A model generated the notes under the pieces. It saw nothing but the letters and a program-made list of their open reading frames with translations, searched no databases and was not told the origin of the DNA. Below, piece by piece: positions 12,694-25,527 of a stretch of DNA of 64,000 nt. The DNA lies in NCBI GenBank assembly GCA_010015745.1, contig ML978181.1, positions 62,001 through 126,000 of the forward strand, given 5' to 3'. This DNA comes from Setomelanomma holmii (lineage: Eukaryota; Ascomycota; Dothideomycetes; Pleosporales; Phaeosphaeriaceae). Position 1 is the stretch's first letter; every line of letters begins with the position of its first letter. The position numbers and the translations under genes are program-made.

Positions 12694-15600
12694 ATGTCCA
12701 CAACCCGCGACACACCAGCGAACATGTCGACTCTGCGCGGCGGCAGAGGAGGAGAGCGCGGCCGCGGCGCTCGAGGCGGTACCACCAACAACGCGACCCG
12801 CGGCGGTGCTGGACGAGGCCGTGGCAATGGCGCGCCTGCCTCAAACAACACCGAGCGGCCCTCACAGCAAGTCTACCAGCGCGGTGGTGCTCGAGGCGGC
12901 GCTCGTGGAGCTCGAGGGAATACCACCAACAACCGCGGCGGCCTGATTACACGACAGAACTCGCGAAGCCGGGGGAACTCTCCGTAAGCACCCGTGTTCC
13001 TTTCTGACAATTGGCGCAGGTCGCAGCAGCACGGGGACGCCTTCATCGACCACGCGACTCCGGATCCTTGTTTTCTTGCTTCCAGTTTGCGACGGCTGCC
13101 AATTGCGCCCGTCGCGCTCGTTCTAACGATACCTCCCAGGAATGTAGACGTCTCTAGCTCACATCCCACCGGTGGGCCGAACTCGACACCCTTTGCCCAG
13201 GATGACTACCCGAAGCGACTCGAATATGTGAGCATGGCAGACCCATTGGTAGGAGATATGGCTAACCGGAGTAGATTCGAGCAGCACGCCCACTGCTACG
13301 CGAGCGATTCATCCAGGACGGCCGCATGAACCCAGAAGGCCAGATGCGCCTCGCCGACTCGGTCAAGCTCTATGGCATCTGTACCGACATGTGCCCAGAG
13401 TACGAGCGCTTACGCCGCGTAGTCGAGGACGATGTCAAACCACCGGAATGCGTGAGTGAAGCTCCGCGGTGCTGTCCAACGCATACTGACAATGTCATAG
13501 ACGCCCGAGACGGAGCACCTCCCACGAAAGCAGCGCATCGCCGACGAGTCACGCATGGTCAAGGCATACGCACGATCTGCGGCGGGCATGGACGTTGAGC
13601 TGGTCTCCGAAATTCGATCGCCCGCTACCTGCTTGAAGACCATCGACTACCTCATGGAGCGCCTAGACCACGACGACTTCGACTTCCTGCACAGCTGGGT
13701 CTGGGACCGAACGCGCGCAATTCGGAAGGACCTGCGCACCCAGCGCATCGAACAGCGATCCGAGATCAACATCCTTCTCACCACCCTCGAACGCAGCGCC
13801 CGCTTCTACCTGCTATCTACACATCAAATGGCTCGGACAAAGAAGATCGACTACTCGCACCAGCAAGACATTGAGCAACTGAACCAGACGTTCATGTCAC
13901 TCAAGGAGCGCTATGCGGACAATCGCCGCATCGGCTATCCTTCAGAGAACGAGGCAGAGTTTTGGGCCTATCGACTTATCCTGGCGCCTCTCTTCCACGG
14001 CTCCCAATACGAGAACGAACTACATGGACTACCTCCCGACCTGCGAAACAACCCACGGGTCCAGGTCGCCCTTGAGATCTACCGTGCTATGAAGTCGGTC
14101 ATCTTCAGCAAGAGCACATCTTTTATACAGGCGCAGGCGAACTGGAAGCATTTCTGGGAGATTGTCAAGTCTCCGAGCGTGTCCTATCTAATGGCATGCG
14201 CTTGTGAGGTCTCCTTTCAGCGTGTACGCCACGTCATACTCGATGCGCTATGGCGAGTGTATCGCATGGGTTCAGTCAAAAAGCCCCGAACCGTCGACAC
14301 CTGGACAATGGATAAGGTCAAGGACGTTCTTGGCTTGGACACTGAAGCAGAGGCATTCGAGCTTTGCGTGATATATGGCTTCACTTTTGGCCAGCTCGAA
14401 AACGATCAGCATTTTCTCGATGTCTGTGCGAAGGGTTACGAACGTAAAACCCTGGATTTACCGGCCAACATGAGCCAACAGGATTTCTCTCAAGCGATTG
14501 TAGAGACCAAGCGCTACGGCCGCGCATTCTCGGCTGTCATTCGCGCCATGTCAGTTCAAGCAGCGAAGAAGCACGGGCTCATGATCGACTCAAGTGCAGG
14601 TGGGCAGATCATGGAAGACGAAACATCATTGTTCGTTCCTGAGGCTCCGATCGCCAAACCCAGCGTCTTCTCGCAGACAACTACGACCCCAAAGAGCACG
14701 CCTATCGCCCCTTCAGTATCTGCTCCTTTGACAAATCCCTTCATCAAGAACGCGGCTCCTGCCTTTCAAGCCTTTCCTGGACTTGGCTCTAACAATACTC
14801 GATCTGGCGTCTTCGACTCCGCAAAGAACGAGATCAAGTTTGTGCCCTCCGGACCCTCCAATAACCCCTTCGGCAACATTCAAAACCCTACAATCTCCAC
14901 GCCGACGGCGCCGGCGGCACAGGTTGTCCCATCTCCGTCAACAAATGGCGCGTCTGGAACAGGCTTCAACTTCTTCGCTGAAGCAGCAAAGGCCAAAGCA
15001 TCGCTGCCCGCAGCAGCGACTCCGGCCCCTGCGTCCAACCTATTCGGCGTTTCTGGACTTTCTACAGGGGTGAGCCAGCCTCAGAGCTCACTTCCAACAC
15101 CGTCTTTCACACCAGTAGGATCGCCTGCACCGCTACCTGCTACGACTCAGGATGAGGAGAAGCGCAAGGCTGAAGAGGAGCAACGCCGACGAAAGGCTGA
15201 AGCAGAGGCGCAAGCACAACAGCAGCGGTTGCGTGAAGAGCAGGCACGCCAAGCCCGAGAGGCAGTCGAGCGCCAACAAGCAGCTGAGCGACAGCGTCTA
15301 GAAGCAGAGCGAGAGCGGCAGCGGAGAGAGCAGGAAGAACGCGCGCGTCTTGTTCGAGAAGCGCAAGAGCGTCAACGACGCGAAGAGGAGGCACAGAATG
15401 CAAAGCTGCAGGCGCGCGAAACGGCTTGGAATTCACTCACGACAGACTTGATATGGGACAACGAAGAGGGCTTGATGCTCCAATTTATCGAAAACCTGGT
15501 GGTCAACACAGCGGAAGAGGTTGTGGCGGCAGAGGATGAGAAGAGGAGGCAGGTTCTAGAAGAGAAGCGGATGGCATTACTGAAAGCGATCTACGAAGCA

Positions 15601-17187
15601 CGGCAATTGGCGTTCAAGCGATCAGTCATGGCCACTTGGATTGCGAAGGTGGAGAAAAGAAAGCGGGCTCGACAAGCGAAGGACAGGCGGAGGCGTCTCA
15701 AGGAGCAGAAGGCTCGGACGATGAATGAGGAAGCAGACGAGAATGTACCACCAGCCGAGCACGAGGCGACAACTGGTCGGACCAAACCCGCTGTTGGCTT
15801 CCACAAGCCACAGGCGCCGGCGAGCGCTCGACGGGCGAAGCGTACAGAAGAACGACGTAGCGCTCATGTGGCCCAACAGAATGGTGTCACGACGTCACTT
15901 TCCCAGCTGGGCAGCTCAGAACAGCACGCACCCGTGCAGGCAGTTCTTACTCCAATCAGCATGAGCAACAGCCTCGATTCAAGCGTAGGCTACTCAGAAG
16001 CGTACCAGAAATCGACTGCGCCAATCGATCGGACGGAGACAGATTACTTCATCCTGCGTGCACAGGGTCTTGATCCTAGCAAACACCGGAAGCGAAGCTT
16101 CGATTCATCCTCTGGCGAAGAGGAGCAGCTGGCAATCGAGCCCAAGCGGCCAAAGCTGACACCTTCAGACCCGGAGCGGCCCTCGCTACCTCCACCAGCA
16201 ACGATTGAGCACGCCGAAGCTCGCTTGCGCGCTATTCAGCAGCGACGTTTGGAGAAGTCTGTAGGTTCGCATCTACCTGCGAGCAACAATGCATCTCAGT
16301 CACCTCCCTCTTCGCGAGCAACGTCTCTAGCGCAGAAAGCTCGAGAACTGCTCGGCAAATCTACGTCGTCAAAGCCGTCGCTCTCTGTCATTGAGCACGA
16401 TTACGGTCGGAGCGTACCGAACCTGGGATTGTCAGCATCGTCAACAGCCAGGCGGTCCTTACTAGGCAAGAGCATTGGCACAGCAGCGACCATGGATCGG
16501 CCAGCCTTTTACGCGCGTAAGAGCCGTTTTGTGCCTCAGCATCTTTATGGTCAAGGTGGCGAGGCAGCTCGAGCATACCGCCAGCAGCTGAATTCGCCTC
16601 CGGGTACACGACCTACCAGCACCGAGCCGCTAGCAGTTTCATCGTCGATCCCAACACGGGTATCCTACATGCCCCCAAACGGCTATACACAGGAGCAATA
16701 TAGTGAGGAAGAGGAGGACGAGTTCAGCGGTGTCGAGCAGATTGATGCCGATGCATTTGAAGAGGATGCTGCTATGTCTGAGGAAGAGTACGAAGGTGAT
16801 GAAGAGACAGAAGAAGAGGACGAGCACCAAGCGCCACTAAATCGTCGACAGTTCTACCAGAATCAGCATGAGGATGAAGATGGTGACTCTCCCATGTCTG
16901 GCGACGACGTGGTCGATGTCCATTATAATAACGGCTTCACAAACGGCCATCACGTTCAGCACGAGGAAGAGGAGGAATTCGAAGAAGAATACACAGACGA
17001 AGCAGGAGACATGGAGGATGACACCGAGGTTGATTCGGACACGCAACAGCAGCACATCACCCGAGACGCCCAACCGGCGCAGTCGCAAAACGGCCAATCA
17101 GGCCAGCCTGCACAAACCGGAAAGAAGGCACCATCGCCTAAGAAGGGTGGCAACACCGAGGACGACGCCATTGAGCTTTCTGACTGA
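12694..17187 (+). CDS. sac3: SAC3/GANP-family nuclear mRNA export protein
   Basis: Scaffold of the TREX-2 complex, which links transcribed genes to the inner face of the nuclear pore for mRNA export. Exons 12694-12983, 13140-13227, 13275-13451 and 13501-17187 give 1413 residues. Residues about 12-95 are RGG/GGARG-rich. The Sac3/GANP domain (about residues 140-430) starts with LYGICTDMCPEYERLRR, matching the conserved DMCPE motif, and continues through the helical and winged-helix part (FEIYRAMK-type segments). After it come Phe-Gly-like and Pro/Thr-rich stretches with NPF and LFG words, then a long charged coiled coil (about 670-770, KAEEEQRRRKAEAEA style), a C-terminal region, and very acidic Glu runs near the end. 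A second in-frame ATG at 12724 could be the start. Introns of 47 and 49 nt fit exactly in phase 0; intron 1 (156 nt) has a CTAAC branch site. Confidence 0.9.
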
Positions 17188-18993
17188 ACTTCTCGCCATT
17201 TTCGGAGAATCGGCATTGTACGCCTTTCAGCGACATTATTGTCGTTATCATTTATTTTGCATAGCGACGGCGTTTCAAACATCATATCACATCAGCATCA
17301 CGATTTGGGTCGGGCTTTTTTCAACGGACGAATTACGATACCCAATTTTGCAACATTCCTGGCATCGGGTGGCTGGAGGCAAAAGGCTAAGGGGCATCTT
17401 GTGAATATGAATAACAGACCAGATTGAGGTTGTACTATACGACGAGGCGGAGGAAGGAATGAAGGAAACGGGAAATGGAACGTGGATCAATAGATATGTA
17501 CAAAAACAGATGAAAACATATTGTTCAACACACCTCAAAATCCTCGCCAATTTGCAAAGCTTGCCACCATGACTTCGCTCTCAATTTTCATCACCAACAT
17601 GACCTCGACTCCATGTCACACAACCCCAGCCTGGCCGGAGTACTCTCTCCGCCTCATCATCATGCCACGCGTACCCTCTTCCCGATTCCAACTACTCTGC
17701 AGCACACAGTTTTAGCACCAGCATCGGGATCCAGCGTTGAGCCCGCAATCTGTATGACGACGCAGCATCACCAAACCCCCACACTGTCCCAATTCCATCC
17801 CCACGGCAATTTCCGTGCAGATCCAACAAACCTTCAATCTAGGACCCAACGCTTTGAGCTGCACGATCGATCAGATACACATTGCGATTCGGTGGACTCG
17901 ACTCACGACCCCGAGCCGGGCCGATGTGTACATGTACAGGATGCATACGCGCTCTGCAAGGCTGCGCGCGTTTATGGGGATGCGCGTCTTGACAATGGCT
18001 GCGAGGCTACGAGGCTGGCTATGCGGACTCTAGGGGGTTACTTGACTGCGTTTCCTCGGACGCACAGGCGGCGGGAGAGCAGCAGATGCGGCGTTCGCAG
18101 TGCGGTGTAGGGATGTCTATTTACTGTGGTGACTGTATGGAGAAGGGGTCTGCATTGACTAGATTGAGCTGAGTTGAGTTGTGTGCGTGCAGTGGGTGTG
18201 TGTGTGAGGCCGAGTAATTGGACGGGCAAGAAAAGCCGGTTGCAGCATGCCGCATGCAAGGAGACTACAACGACGGTGAAAATAGGTAGGCAGATTTAGT
18301 AGCGGCATTAGTATCAGATGTTGCGTTTCCATGACTGAGAACATTCGTGGACATGGACATGGTCCTGCCGTGTAGTCTAGATTCAACATGACTTGCATGT
18401 CATTGCATGAACCCCACACAACATCAACGCTCATGCGAGTCCACCACAGGCCTGGGAAGCAGCCTCTGACCCACCCAGCCACTTTGCACCGCTTTCCTGC
18501 AGTGACACATTGCGCAAACCCGGCAGACGCATACGCTCCGCAGTCAACGGTGCTTTTCGACAGGGATACTCGGGACGAGGGTGTGGGGCGACACAATGTG
18601 CAGCGCTGTGATTTGACGGTCGCTTTTTGGGAAAAACGTCGGAGGCATCGGAAAAATTGCGGGTGGCGCTCTTGCGTCCGGTCGGAGATGAGACGTGGTT
18701 CGCGAAGACAGGTATGACGTTGGAAATTATAGTAATATCGAACATGGGAGTGTGGACTAGCTATATCGACGCGTGCAGGGAAAAGCGGGAGGGGAAGCGG
18801 AACGAGAAGCGCCTGGGGTGTGGAGGAAGATGCATGGGAAAAGAAGACGAAATGAACGGCATCAAGGAGCGAGATCAAGCAGTCGTATTGGACATGATAG
18901 AGTGATTCGAGGCTCAATATATCATGCGACTGACATGGTCAAATTGCCATTCGCGGTCCTTCCGTCTGTTGCTGCGAGGACGGGCACGATTGG
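17188..18993. other. 1.8-kb intergenic between convergent SAC3 and VPS18
   Basis: Region between two converging genes, so it holds both 3' ends and no expected promoter. Open frames here, including a 252-codon minus-strand one at 18159-18917, lack an early ATG and family features. A short GT-rich run lies near 18180-18210. Confidence 0.5.
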
Positions 18994-21900
18994 TTATAGT
19001 GCCCACTCTTCTTTGTTGTCCGTTGACTTGATGAACGGCTCATTGATCAGCTTAACGGCCAGTTCGCTGCACAAGACACTATCATTTGTCAGCCACATCA
19101 TTGTAATTCGAGATTTGGGCAGTACACACCAACTCGATCCAACAAGCGCATCAAGTTCCCGGATCGCTCTCTCTCTCCTCGCTCCACTGAACGTGCCTTT
19201 ACTGACATCAACCTGCAATTCCGCGATCCTCTTCCCTCTCGCAATACCAGCCAGCTCAACGACCTTCTTCGCCAAACAATCGCTATGGAAAGCGTGTTGG
19301 CACGGAAATACGAAGAACTGGCGTGCAAGCAATGGCAGACCACAAATGTAGCATCGCTCGCCGGGCTCAACGATAGCGTACCTTTGCTCGAGCGCCTTGA
19401 TATCCGACTTGATGTGTTGTGCCGTGAGTTCCGAGTCGTCCATTTCCGACTTCAGATTATCGATGCGTCGGGAGTAATCTTCTAGCGCAGTGCAAATTTC
19501 CTCCTTGAAGTCGTCGATGACAACGAAGTCGGGGAAGAACGGGATCAAGTCCTCGATCCGTAGCAGGTCAACGCGACGCAAGAACTCAATGGCTGTCTTG
19601 ATACCGGACGATTGTGAGATGATTTTCTTGGCAATGGCGAGCCAGAGCTTCTTGCGAAGTGCAGGCTCGGTGTTGGAGCGGTCGGCGACGCTTGAGGCGA
19701 GCTCAATCTCGTCGTATTTGAGTGCCAGGTCGACGGCTTGCACGTACTGCTGCATGGAGCTATAAATGTGCACGCATGACTGGACGCGCTTGTGCTGGAT
19801 GCAGAGACGGAGAGCGAAATCTGCATCGTAGTTCTGCTCGTGGGCTAATGACTGTCCTTCCAGGTATGCGAGCAGAGCTGACTCGTCCTTAGTCGGATGC
19901 GACGTATAGATCGAGATGAGAGTGTTGTGTACTGCTGCATCCGTCGAGTTGTGTTGATTGATCTCGAAGAGCAGGTATCGCACAGCCTGATTTTGGCTCA
20001 ATGATACTTTGGTCGTGTTGTTGTAGTTGAGAAAAGCTGGGATGAGTTTCTGCGCATCGAAGGTCGAATGTCGCATCATGATGTCGACTAGCTCGACTGG
20101 CACGTGTGCCATCAGCACGCTGCTGTATTTGTAGAAGATCTCAGGATCAGTCTGCTTCTTCAGCACGTCTAACGATTCTGACCATCGCTCTCGTTGAACC
20201 CAGTATGACAGGACGTAATTGTAGTCGTTCACCACGGTAGCGAAGTATAGTAGCTCTTCTTCGCGTCCGTGGCTACTGACAATCTCATACACTGTCTTGC
20301 GATCTAGATTGGCTTTGTACTTGGTCACGAAGTCTTGGTACTCTTTTCTGATCACCGACAGTTGATCATGTGTCTCAGCTGTGTTCATACTTTCGGAGAG
20401 CTCGGCCCTCGTGGTGATGGTATCGTCGAGGGTATTCAGCTTCGCCATGTACAGCTCGATGAGCCAGGTTGCAACCATGTTTCGTTGCATGATGGACGAC
20501 TTCTTCAGTGTAGACAGCTTGGTGAGCAGATATTTCCGCAACGCATCTTGCTCGCCCTTGTCGATGAAGGCCAAAGCCACTTGTTCGAAAGGTTTGGTGC
20601 TTCGTCCATAGACCGCAGCAGCCTCCATGTACTGGCCTTTGCCAACAAGGTAGTCTCCAGACGCCGTTGCAACGGCATCCTTTTGCGCTGACGTCTTTGC
20701 AAACAGTGATGCTGCGTCGAACTGTTGTGCTTTCAACATGATCTTCCAGACGTCCCTCGCTTCGTCTGTGACGACGACCTCGAAGATCTCTCGTGTTGTA
20801 AACAGCCAATAAGTGTTCTTCTTGATATCTGCGACAAGGCCAATCGCACTCTGGCCAGATTCCAGAACGACTTGGTCTAGAACGACAGTGTCGTCGACAC
20901 GGTTGATGGCGACTATCCTTCCCTCCACTAGCTGTAAGATATGCCACTGACTGAGTATCATTGAGCTGACAGGCTCCTGCGTTTTTCTTGTGCGTCCGCT
21001 GGCCGTCTGCGAGGGTGGTATTTGCGATCTAGGCAGCATCTTCGAGTCTCCCAAGACCTTGCCACCAAGCTCGGACAGATCTGGTGATAGGTACAGCTTG
21101 CCATGCAGCACGCCTTGTGACGTTAGCCACCCAAAGATTCGCTCGCTGCTCGATTGCCCGTGGGTGGGCGTATCCCGGAGTTCTGGAGAGACGGCCAGTA
21201 GCGAGATTGCGGTCGGAGCAGCATTCGATATCTCATGCACGGTGGCTGATTCACTCTCGAATAGCTTCGAGAATATGGATCCGCTTCCCTCGCTGCCTGA
21301 GCGCCCGAGCTTGCCTGCGAAATGCAGATATGTTGACGGGGTTGCGATGATAACCCGCCGCAGGTCTGCCCGCCCGGGTATCGCATCTGTCCAGAGTCCT
21401 ACGATAGGGCCGTCATTCGTGTGGTACACATTCTTCAGGTACCTCTCCTCTCGCCTGTAAAACTCCGAGGATGGTTCAATGTATACCTCATACACATTGC
21501 CATCCGATGCGCCAACCAGTATTTCGCGTGTCGATGCAGTGGGTTGCGAGGGGTTCCATGATATACTCTCGATGACGACACCCTTTAACCGGGACAGCGA
21601 TTTCGGTTGCCGCGATTGTGTATGAAGGTAGTAGTTCTCGGCGAGGGTAGTTGTGACGACGAGATGCGATGCGGACGGGTCGAGGAAGAGCCGCCGAATG
21701 ACGCCGACTTCCGAGGGCTTCTTGGGCAGGTCAATGTCTTGTAGGAATCAGCTACCACGCATGGCTTGTTTCAGCGCAACGGCTTTGCTCACGAACCGTC
21801 TATGTCGGCCGGACTGTCCAAGTCTATGCGCAGTATGCGCCCGGTCGAAAGGGCGAGGATCAGGACATTGTTGGCGACGGCAGCAGCTACGAAGTCGGAA

Positions 21901-22016
21901 GATATATTGAACTGCAGCGAGACGCGCTCAATGTTGAACATGGGCAGCGCTGCATCATGTTCGTTCATGTTGCTCGTGCTCGGTGGAGCATATCCGCTGG
22001 TCAAATCGTACGCCAT
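18994..22016 (-). CDS. vps18: Vps18/Pep3, HOPS-CORVET core subunit
   Basis: Subunit shared by the HOPS and CORVET tethering complexes, which capture membranes before fusion at endosomes and the vacuole. Exon 1 is 22016-21797 and exon 2 is 21737-18994. The 59-nt intron (21796-21738) joins GACG to ACATTGAC and restores the ADIDDIDLPKKPSEVG stretch typical of the family. The product is 987 residues. The N-terminal half is the Pep3/Vps18 beta-propeller. The second half is alpha-solenoid (clathrin-repeat-like, with KYKANLDRKTVYEIVSSHG). A C-terminal RING-like zinc module begins CYICGLPLL about 117 residues from the end, with FPCQHAFHSDCL. The terminal VLCSELAVKLINEPF is characteristic. It is transcribed divergently from the small gene at 22678. 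Confidence 0.93.
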
Positions 22017-22677
22017 GGCGGGCTTTAGGTGGAGCGCTTCGCTACCGTGGCGGTGCAGTCATGGTAATCGCCGTAATCCGCAGCTCTGCCTTCGCTCGTG
22101 GCCTCTGTGTAATAGCAGCTTGGCACGTGTTGTGGTATTTCCAGTTCGCCATGCGCATGGTGACGCCTGAGCTCGAAGCTTGGGCCTCGGAGATTGACCG
22201 GACAAGACAAGGAGATGGGTCGCCTCAGAGATACTCTACGCCTGACATCACCCACACCGACCCTCTCCGACCTACGCAATAAAGACCGTCATGCTGTTTA
22301 TTACGTCCTGTCTTCTCTCGCTGAAGAGCCATGCCATCTTCTGAATTTCTCAAGCGCCGTGCCTTAGGGTTGGAATAACACCCGTAACGTTATGCCTCGA
22401 CATTAGGAAGCGATAGGAACGAACAACCAACACGCATCCCCTCAACACCAGAACACCACCCGGACAATGGATTGCACCGCGCTCTGAGTCCCCTTGTACT
22501 GTATTTCCCCGATTGGCTGTGTCCGCACCAGTGGCAACTTGAGCGTTGTTCTAAATCACAAGCTGACTCAGATTCGGACCTCACAATTGGCGAAGCTGAA
22601 CCTATTTGAGCCTAGCACCATCGTACAACGATCAACGGCATAGCGTCACGCTACCAGTACATGTGACTTAAGAAGAC
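22017..22677. other. divergent promoter region, VPS18 and the gene at 22678
   Basis: The two start codons point away from each other across 661 bases. The region must hold both promoters. I see no coding segment and no motif clear enough to name. Confidence 0.5.
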
Positions 22678-23385
22678 TTGAAGAATACAAACATGACGTT
22701 TCGCATAATGTCGATTGCACAGCGATTCTCAACTCTCCTTACCGCGCAGACCATTCGAGTCACGCAACTTCGCATTGCACCAATCAGGAGCGTGACCAGA
22801 AGTCTCCATCGACCGTTCTCAGCTTCAAGCAGTAGTATGGCGCCTACTCCAGTTGTACTTATTGGGAGGAAACCGGAGATCGCGACGAGTGTCCGCAAAG
22901 GTCTGATGCCAGAGTATGATGGTATGTTCAATCCCTCCATTGCCATCCATATTGGATGCGACTCTTGTAGGAAAGCAGTCTGATCCCAATCCCGTGACTG
23001 ATCCGCTTTAGTGGTACATGTAATTCTCTCCGACGAGCAGGGCCTGAAAGACCTCCCTCTTCTTCTCTCAAACCCTCCCAAAACTCCAACTAACACCGAG
23101 GACAACTACGGCTCCAAGAATTATGGCGAAAGACCGCTTGCAGTCGCCGCAGGTGGAGGCTTGAACGACGAAATGTTCAACAATTTGAGAGCTGCTTGTA
23201 AGGATATCGAGAAGGGCATTGTGTGGCTCAGAGCGGATATCAAGAACGTCACCAAAATGCCAGAGTTTGGCGACTCGGAAGCATATGGACTGGAAACTGC
23301 GAGAAGAGTTAAGAATAAGTTGCTGGAGTTGAAGGTTGGTGAGGAGAGTACGGAGGGGAAAGAGGGGGTGTATTGGTTTACTTGA
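22678..23385 (+). CDS. small conserved-looking protein with mitochondrial-type N-terminus
   Basis: I do not recognise the family. Exons 22678-22921 and 23012-23385 give 205 residues. The intron has a GTATGT donor and a CTTTAG acceptor, in phase 1. The first 50 residues are rich in Arg, Ser, Thr and Ala with no acidic residues (AQRFSTLLTAQTIRVTQLR, then RSLHRPFSA), as expected of a matrix-targeting presequence. The rest (PVVLIGRKPEIATSVRKGL, then ...DVVHVILSDEQG) looks like a compact alpha/beta domain beginning with a hydrophobic strand. Near the end, GLETARRVKNKLLEL is a likely helix. In-frame ATGs at 22693, 22708 and 22837 are alternative starts; the last would remove the presequence exactly. 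The stop lies 66 bases from the stop of the opposing ABCG gene. Confidence 0.75.
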
Positions 23386-23451
23386 AACAGTGACCATGTA
23401 TTATCTGGGTAAACGGTCTACCGACCGAATCCAAATATGCCCACCCTCCAT

Positions 23452-25527
23452 CTAATGCTTCCTCAACCACAGCGTAACCCAACCCAACAACCTGTACACC
23501 ACCACAATAAGCACCATATACCCCACATACATCCCCACATTCTCCGTATTATACCCATACATACTCAACACCGCGTTACCCTCAATCCTACACTCACTCT
23601 CCAACTTACTCGGATACATACAATAACACCCCCCCTCCGCCAACCGCTCGCAACTATACTCCCTCTTCCCGAACTCATTCACCATCATCCCGCGAAACAC
23701 ATACGCCTGGTAATCAATATAGTGAAACACATATCTCCAGAAGACGTTGAGAGTGGATGGTTGAACCATGAAGCCATTGACACACATCCAAAGCCCATTC
23801 GCAAATGCCGTTGCAGCCAGTGCTACCACGAAAATTGGGATCAGACTTGAGAGCAGGACGACGAGCGATTCTGCAGCGAGAAGGTCGAGGAAGAGCCAGA
23901 GCACCCATGTCCAGAAGCCCGAGGCTGTGGGTTGAAAGTTTCCGAGCCAGTAACTAATCACACTGAACAAAATCGTAATGAGGAATAGGTACGGCACGCC
24001 AATGACAAAGTTGGCAATCATAAACGCCGTAGGTCCATACAATCCATTCGCGCGTTCTTTCGTAAGAAGCGCGAGATCCTCGAGGTACGCGGGGATGTAT
24101 GCGACAGCCATGAAGCTCATGAACGCGCCGCCGAAGAATATCGCATTGGTCAGGTTTTGGATGTTGGATTGTGTGGGCGCGAGGCGTAGCCACACGGTGC
24201 CCATCATGATGGCGAGGCCGATGTACATGGCGATGCGGATGCCGTAGGCGACGATGTCTCTGTGCGATTTTATGAAGGAGCGATGTATCAGCGTTAAAGG
24301 GATGAGGTATGGATTCGCAGTCTCTTCCTTGTGACTTGTTGGCGTTTCGCACAACGGGGCACTCGACGCGGCGGCGATGGAGCGCGCGAGATCAGCGGCA
24401 GCGGGAGATGAGGTCCATGAGTCGTGGAGACGGGTTAGATGTGAGGAGGATTTCGCTTGGTCACGCGAGAAGTCGGTGTTGACGAGGTCGATGACGAATT
24501 CTGCGGGGTTCATGTACAGCGGCATTGCGTGGCCGAGAGAAGTGAAGTAGTCTTTGACGCCGGTGATGAGACCGTTGTAGGCGATTTTACCGCGGGAGAG
24601 GAGCATGAGTTTGTCGAAGAGGGAGAAGGTTGTGGTGGAGGGTTGGTGGATGGATGCGATGACGAGGATCTTGAAGGTGTGTTAGTCTGTGGTTTCTACG
24701 TTGAGGAGCTGTTTGGACGTACCTTGTACTTTCTTGCAGTCTCCTTCACAAAGTTGATGACTTCGTAACTAGCTGCCGAGTCGAGTCCGCTTGTTGGCTC
24801 ATCTAGGAACAATATCTTCGGACTGGTGATAAGCTGGCTCGCAACACTGACTCGTCTCTTCTGACCGCCAGAGACACCTTTCCTGATCGGTGTGCCAATG
24901 AGCGTGTTGGCCTGGTTTGTGAGTCCAAACACAGACATAAGACCTTCGATGCGAGCCTTGCGTTCTGACTTGCTAATCGAGCTAAGTGATGTATGTCAGG
25001 ATCATGCTTCCTTCTGAATATCATCGGGAAGGATCTCATTGACCCAACATACCTAGGAAGTGCAAGTTGGGCAGCAAAGTACAGTGTCTCGCGCACAGTG
25101 AGTGAGCCCGTAAGAGCATCTTCCTGCTCAACATACGAGCTGAGCTTCCGAAAACTCGCCAGGTCGGTTTCGACACCATTAATATACAAGTCCTGCTTGA
25201 CTGTTGCTTTTGGGACGGCAGCACGGTGAGCAAGGATGTCGAGGAGTGTGGTCTTGCCAGAGCCACTGCATTGAGTTAGACATTCTTCGTGAATCAGAAG
25301 TCGTGTGTCGACATTGCATACCTTGGCCCCATCAATGCAAGCAGCTCGCCCGCTTCGATAATGCCGTTGACACCAGACAGTATATCGAGTGGTTGCTGTG
25401 TAGCGCGGTCCTTGACTGTGACTGTGACATTTTCCCAACTGAAGCTCTTGACCGTATCGTTTGTGAGATGTGTAAATTCTTGGCCAGCTGCCTTCTCGAC
25501 ATCCGCTGAGTGGTTTGAGACCGGCAT
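23452..25527 (-). CDS. half-size ABCG (White-type) ABC transporter
   Basis: Half transporter with one ATPase domain followed by one membrane domain, which must dimerise to work. Fungal members move lipids, sterols, pigments or drugs. Exons (minus) 25527-25322, 25265-25053, 24981-24723 and 24669-23452 give 631 residues. Walker A GPSGSGKTTLLD is completed across the first splice junction (residues about 66-77). The signature VSGGQKRRV is near residue 178 and Walker B ILFLDEPTSGLDS near 200. ASIHQPS is the switch-His loop, made at the third junction. Six hydrophobic segments follow from about residue 340, with a Cys-containing extracellular loop between the last two (EYSCERLAEGGCYC). The first in-frame ATG is at 25527; the frame continues upstream only through non-ATG codons. 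Substrate unknown. Confidence 0.92.

Noticed and set aside
18159..18917. 252-codon minus-strand open frame between SAC3 and VPS18
   Set aside because: It begins at a non-ATG codon, has no domain, and lies where two genes converge. Composition (His/Thr repeats from GT-rich DNA) looks accidental.
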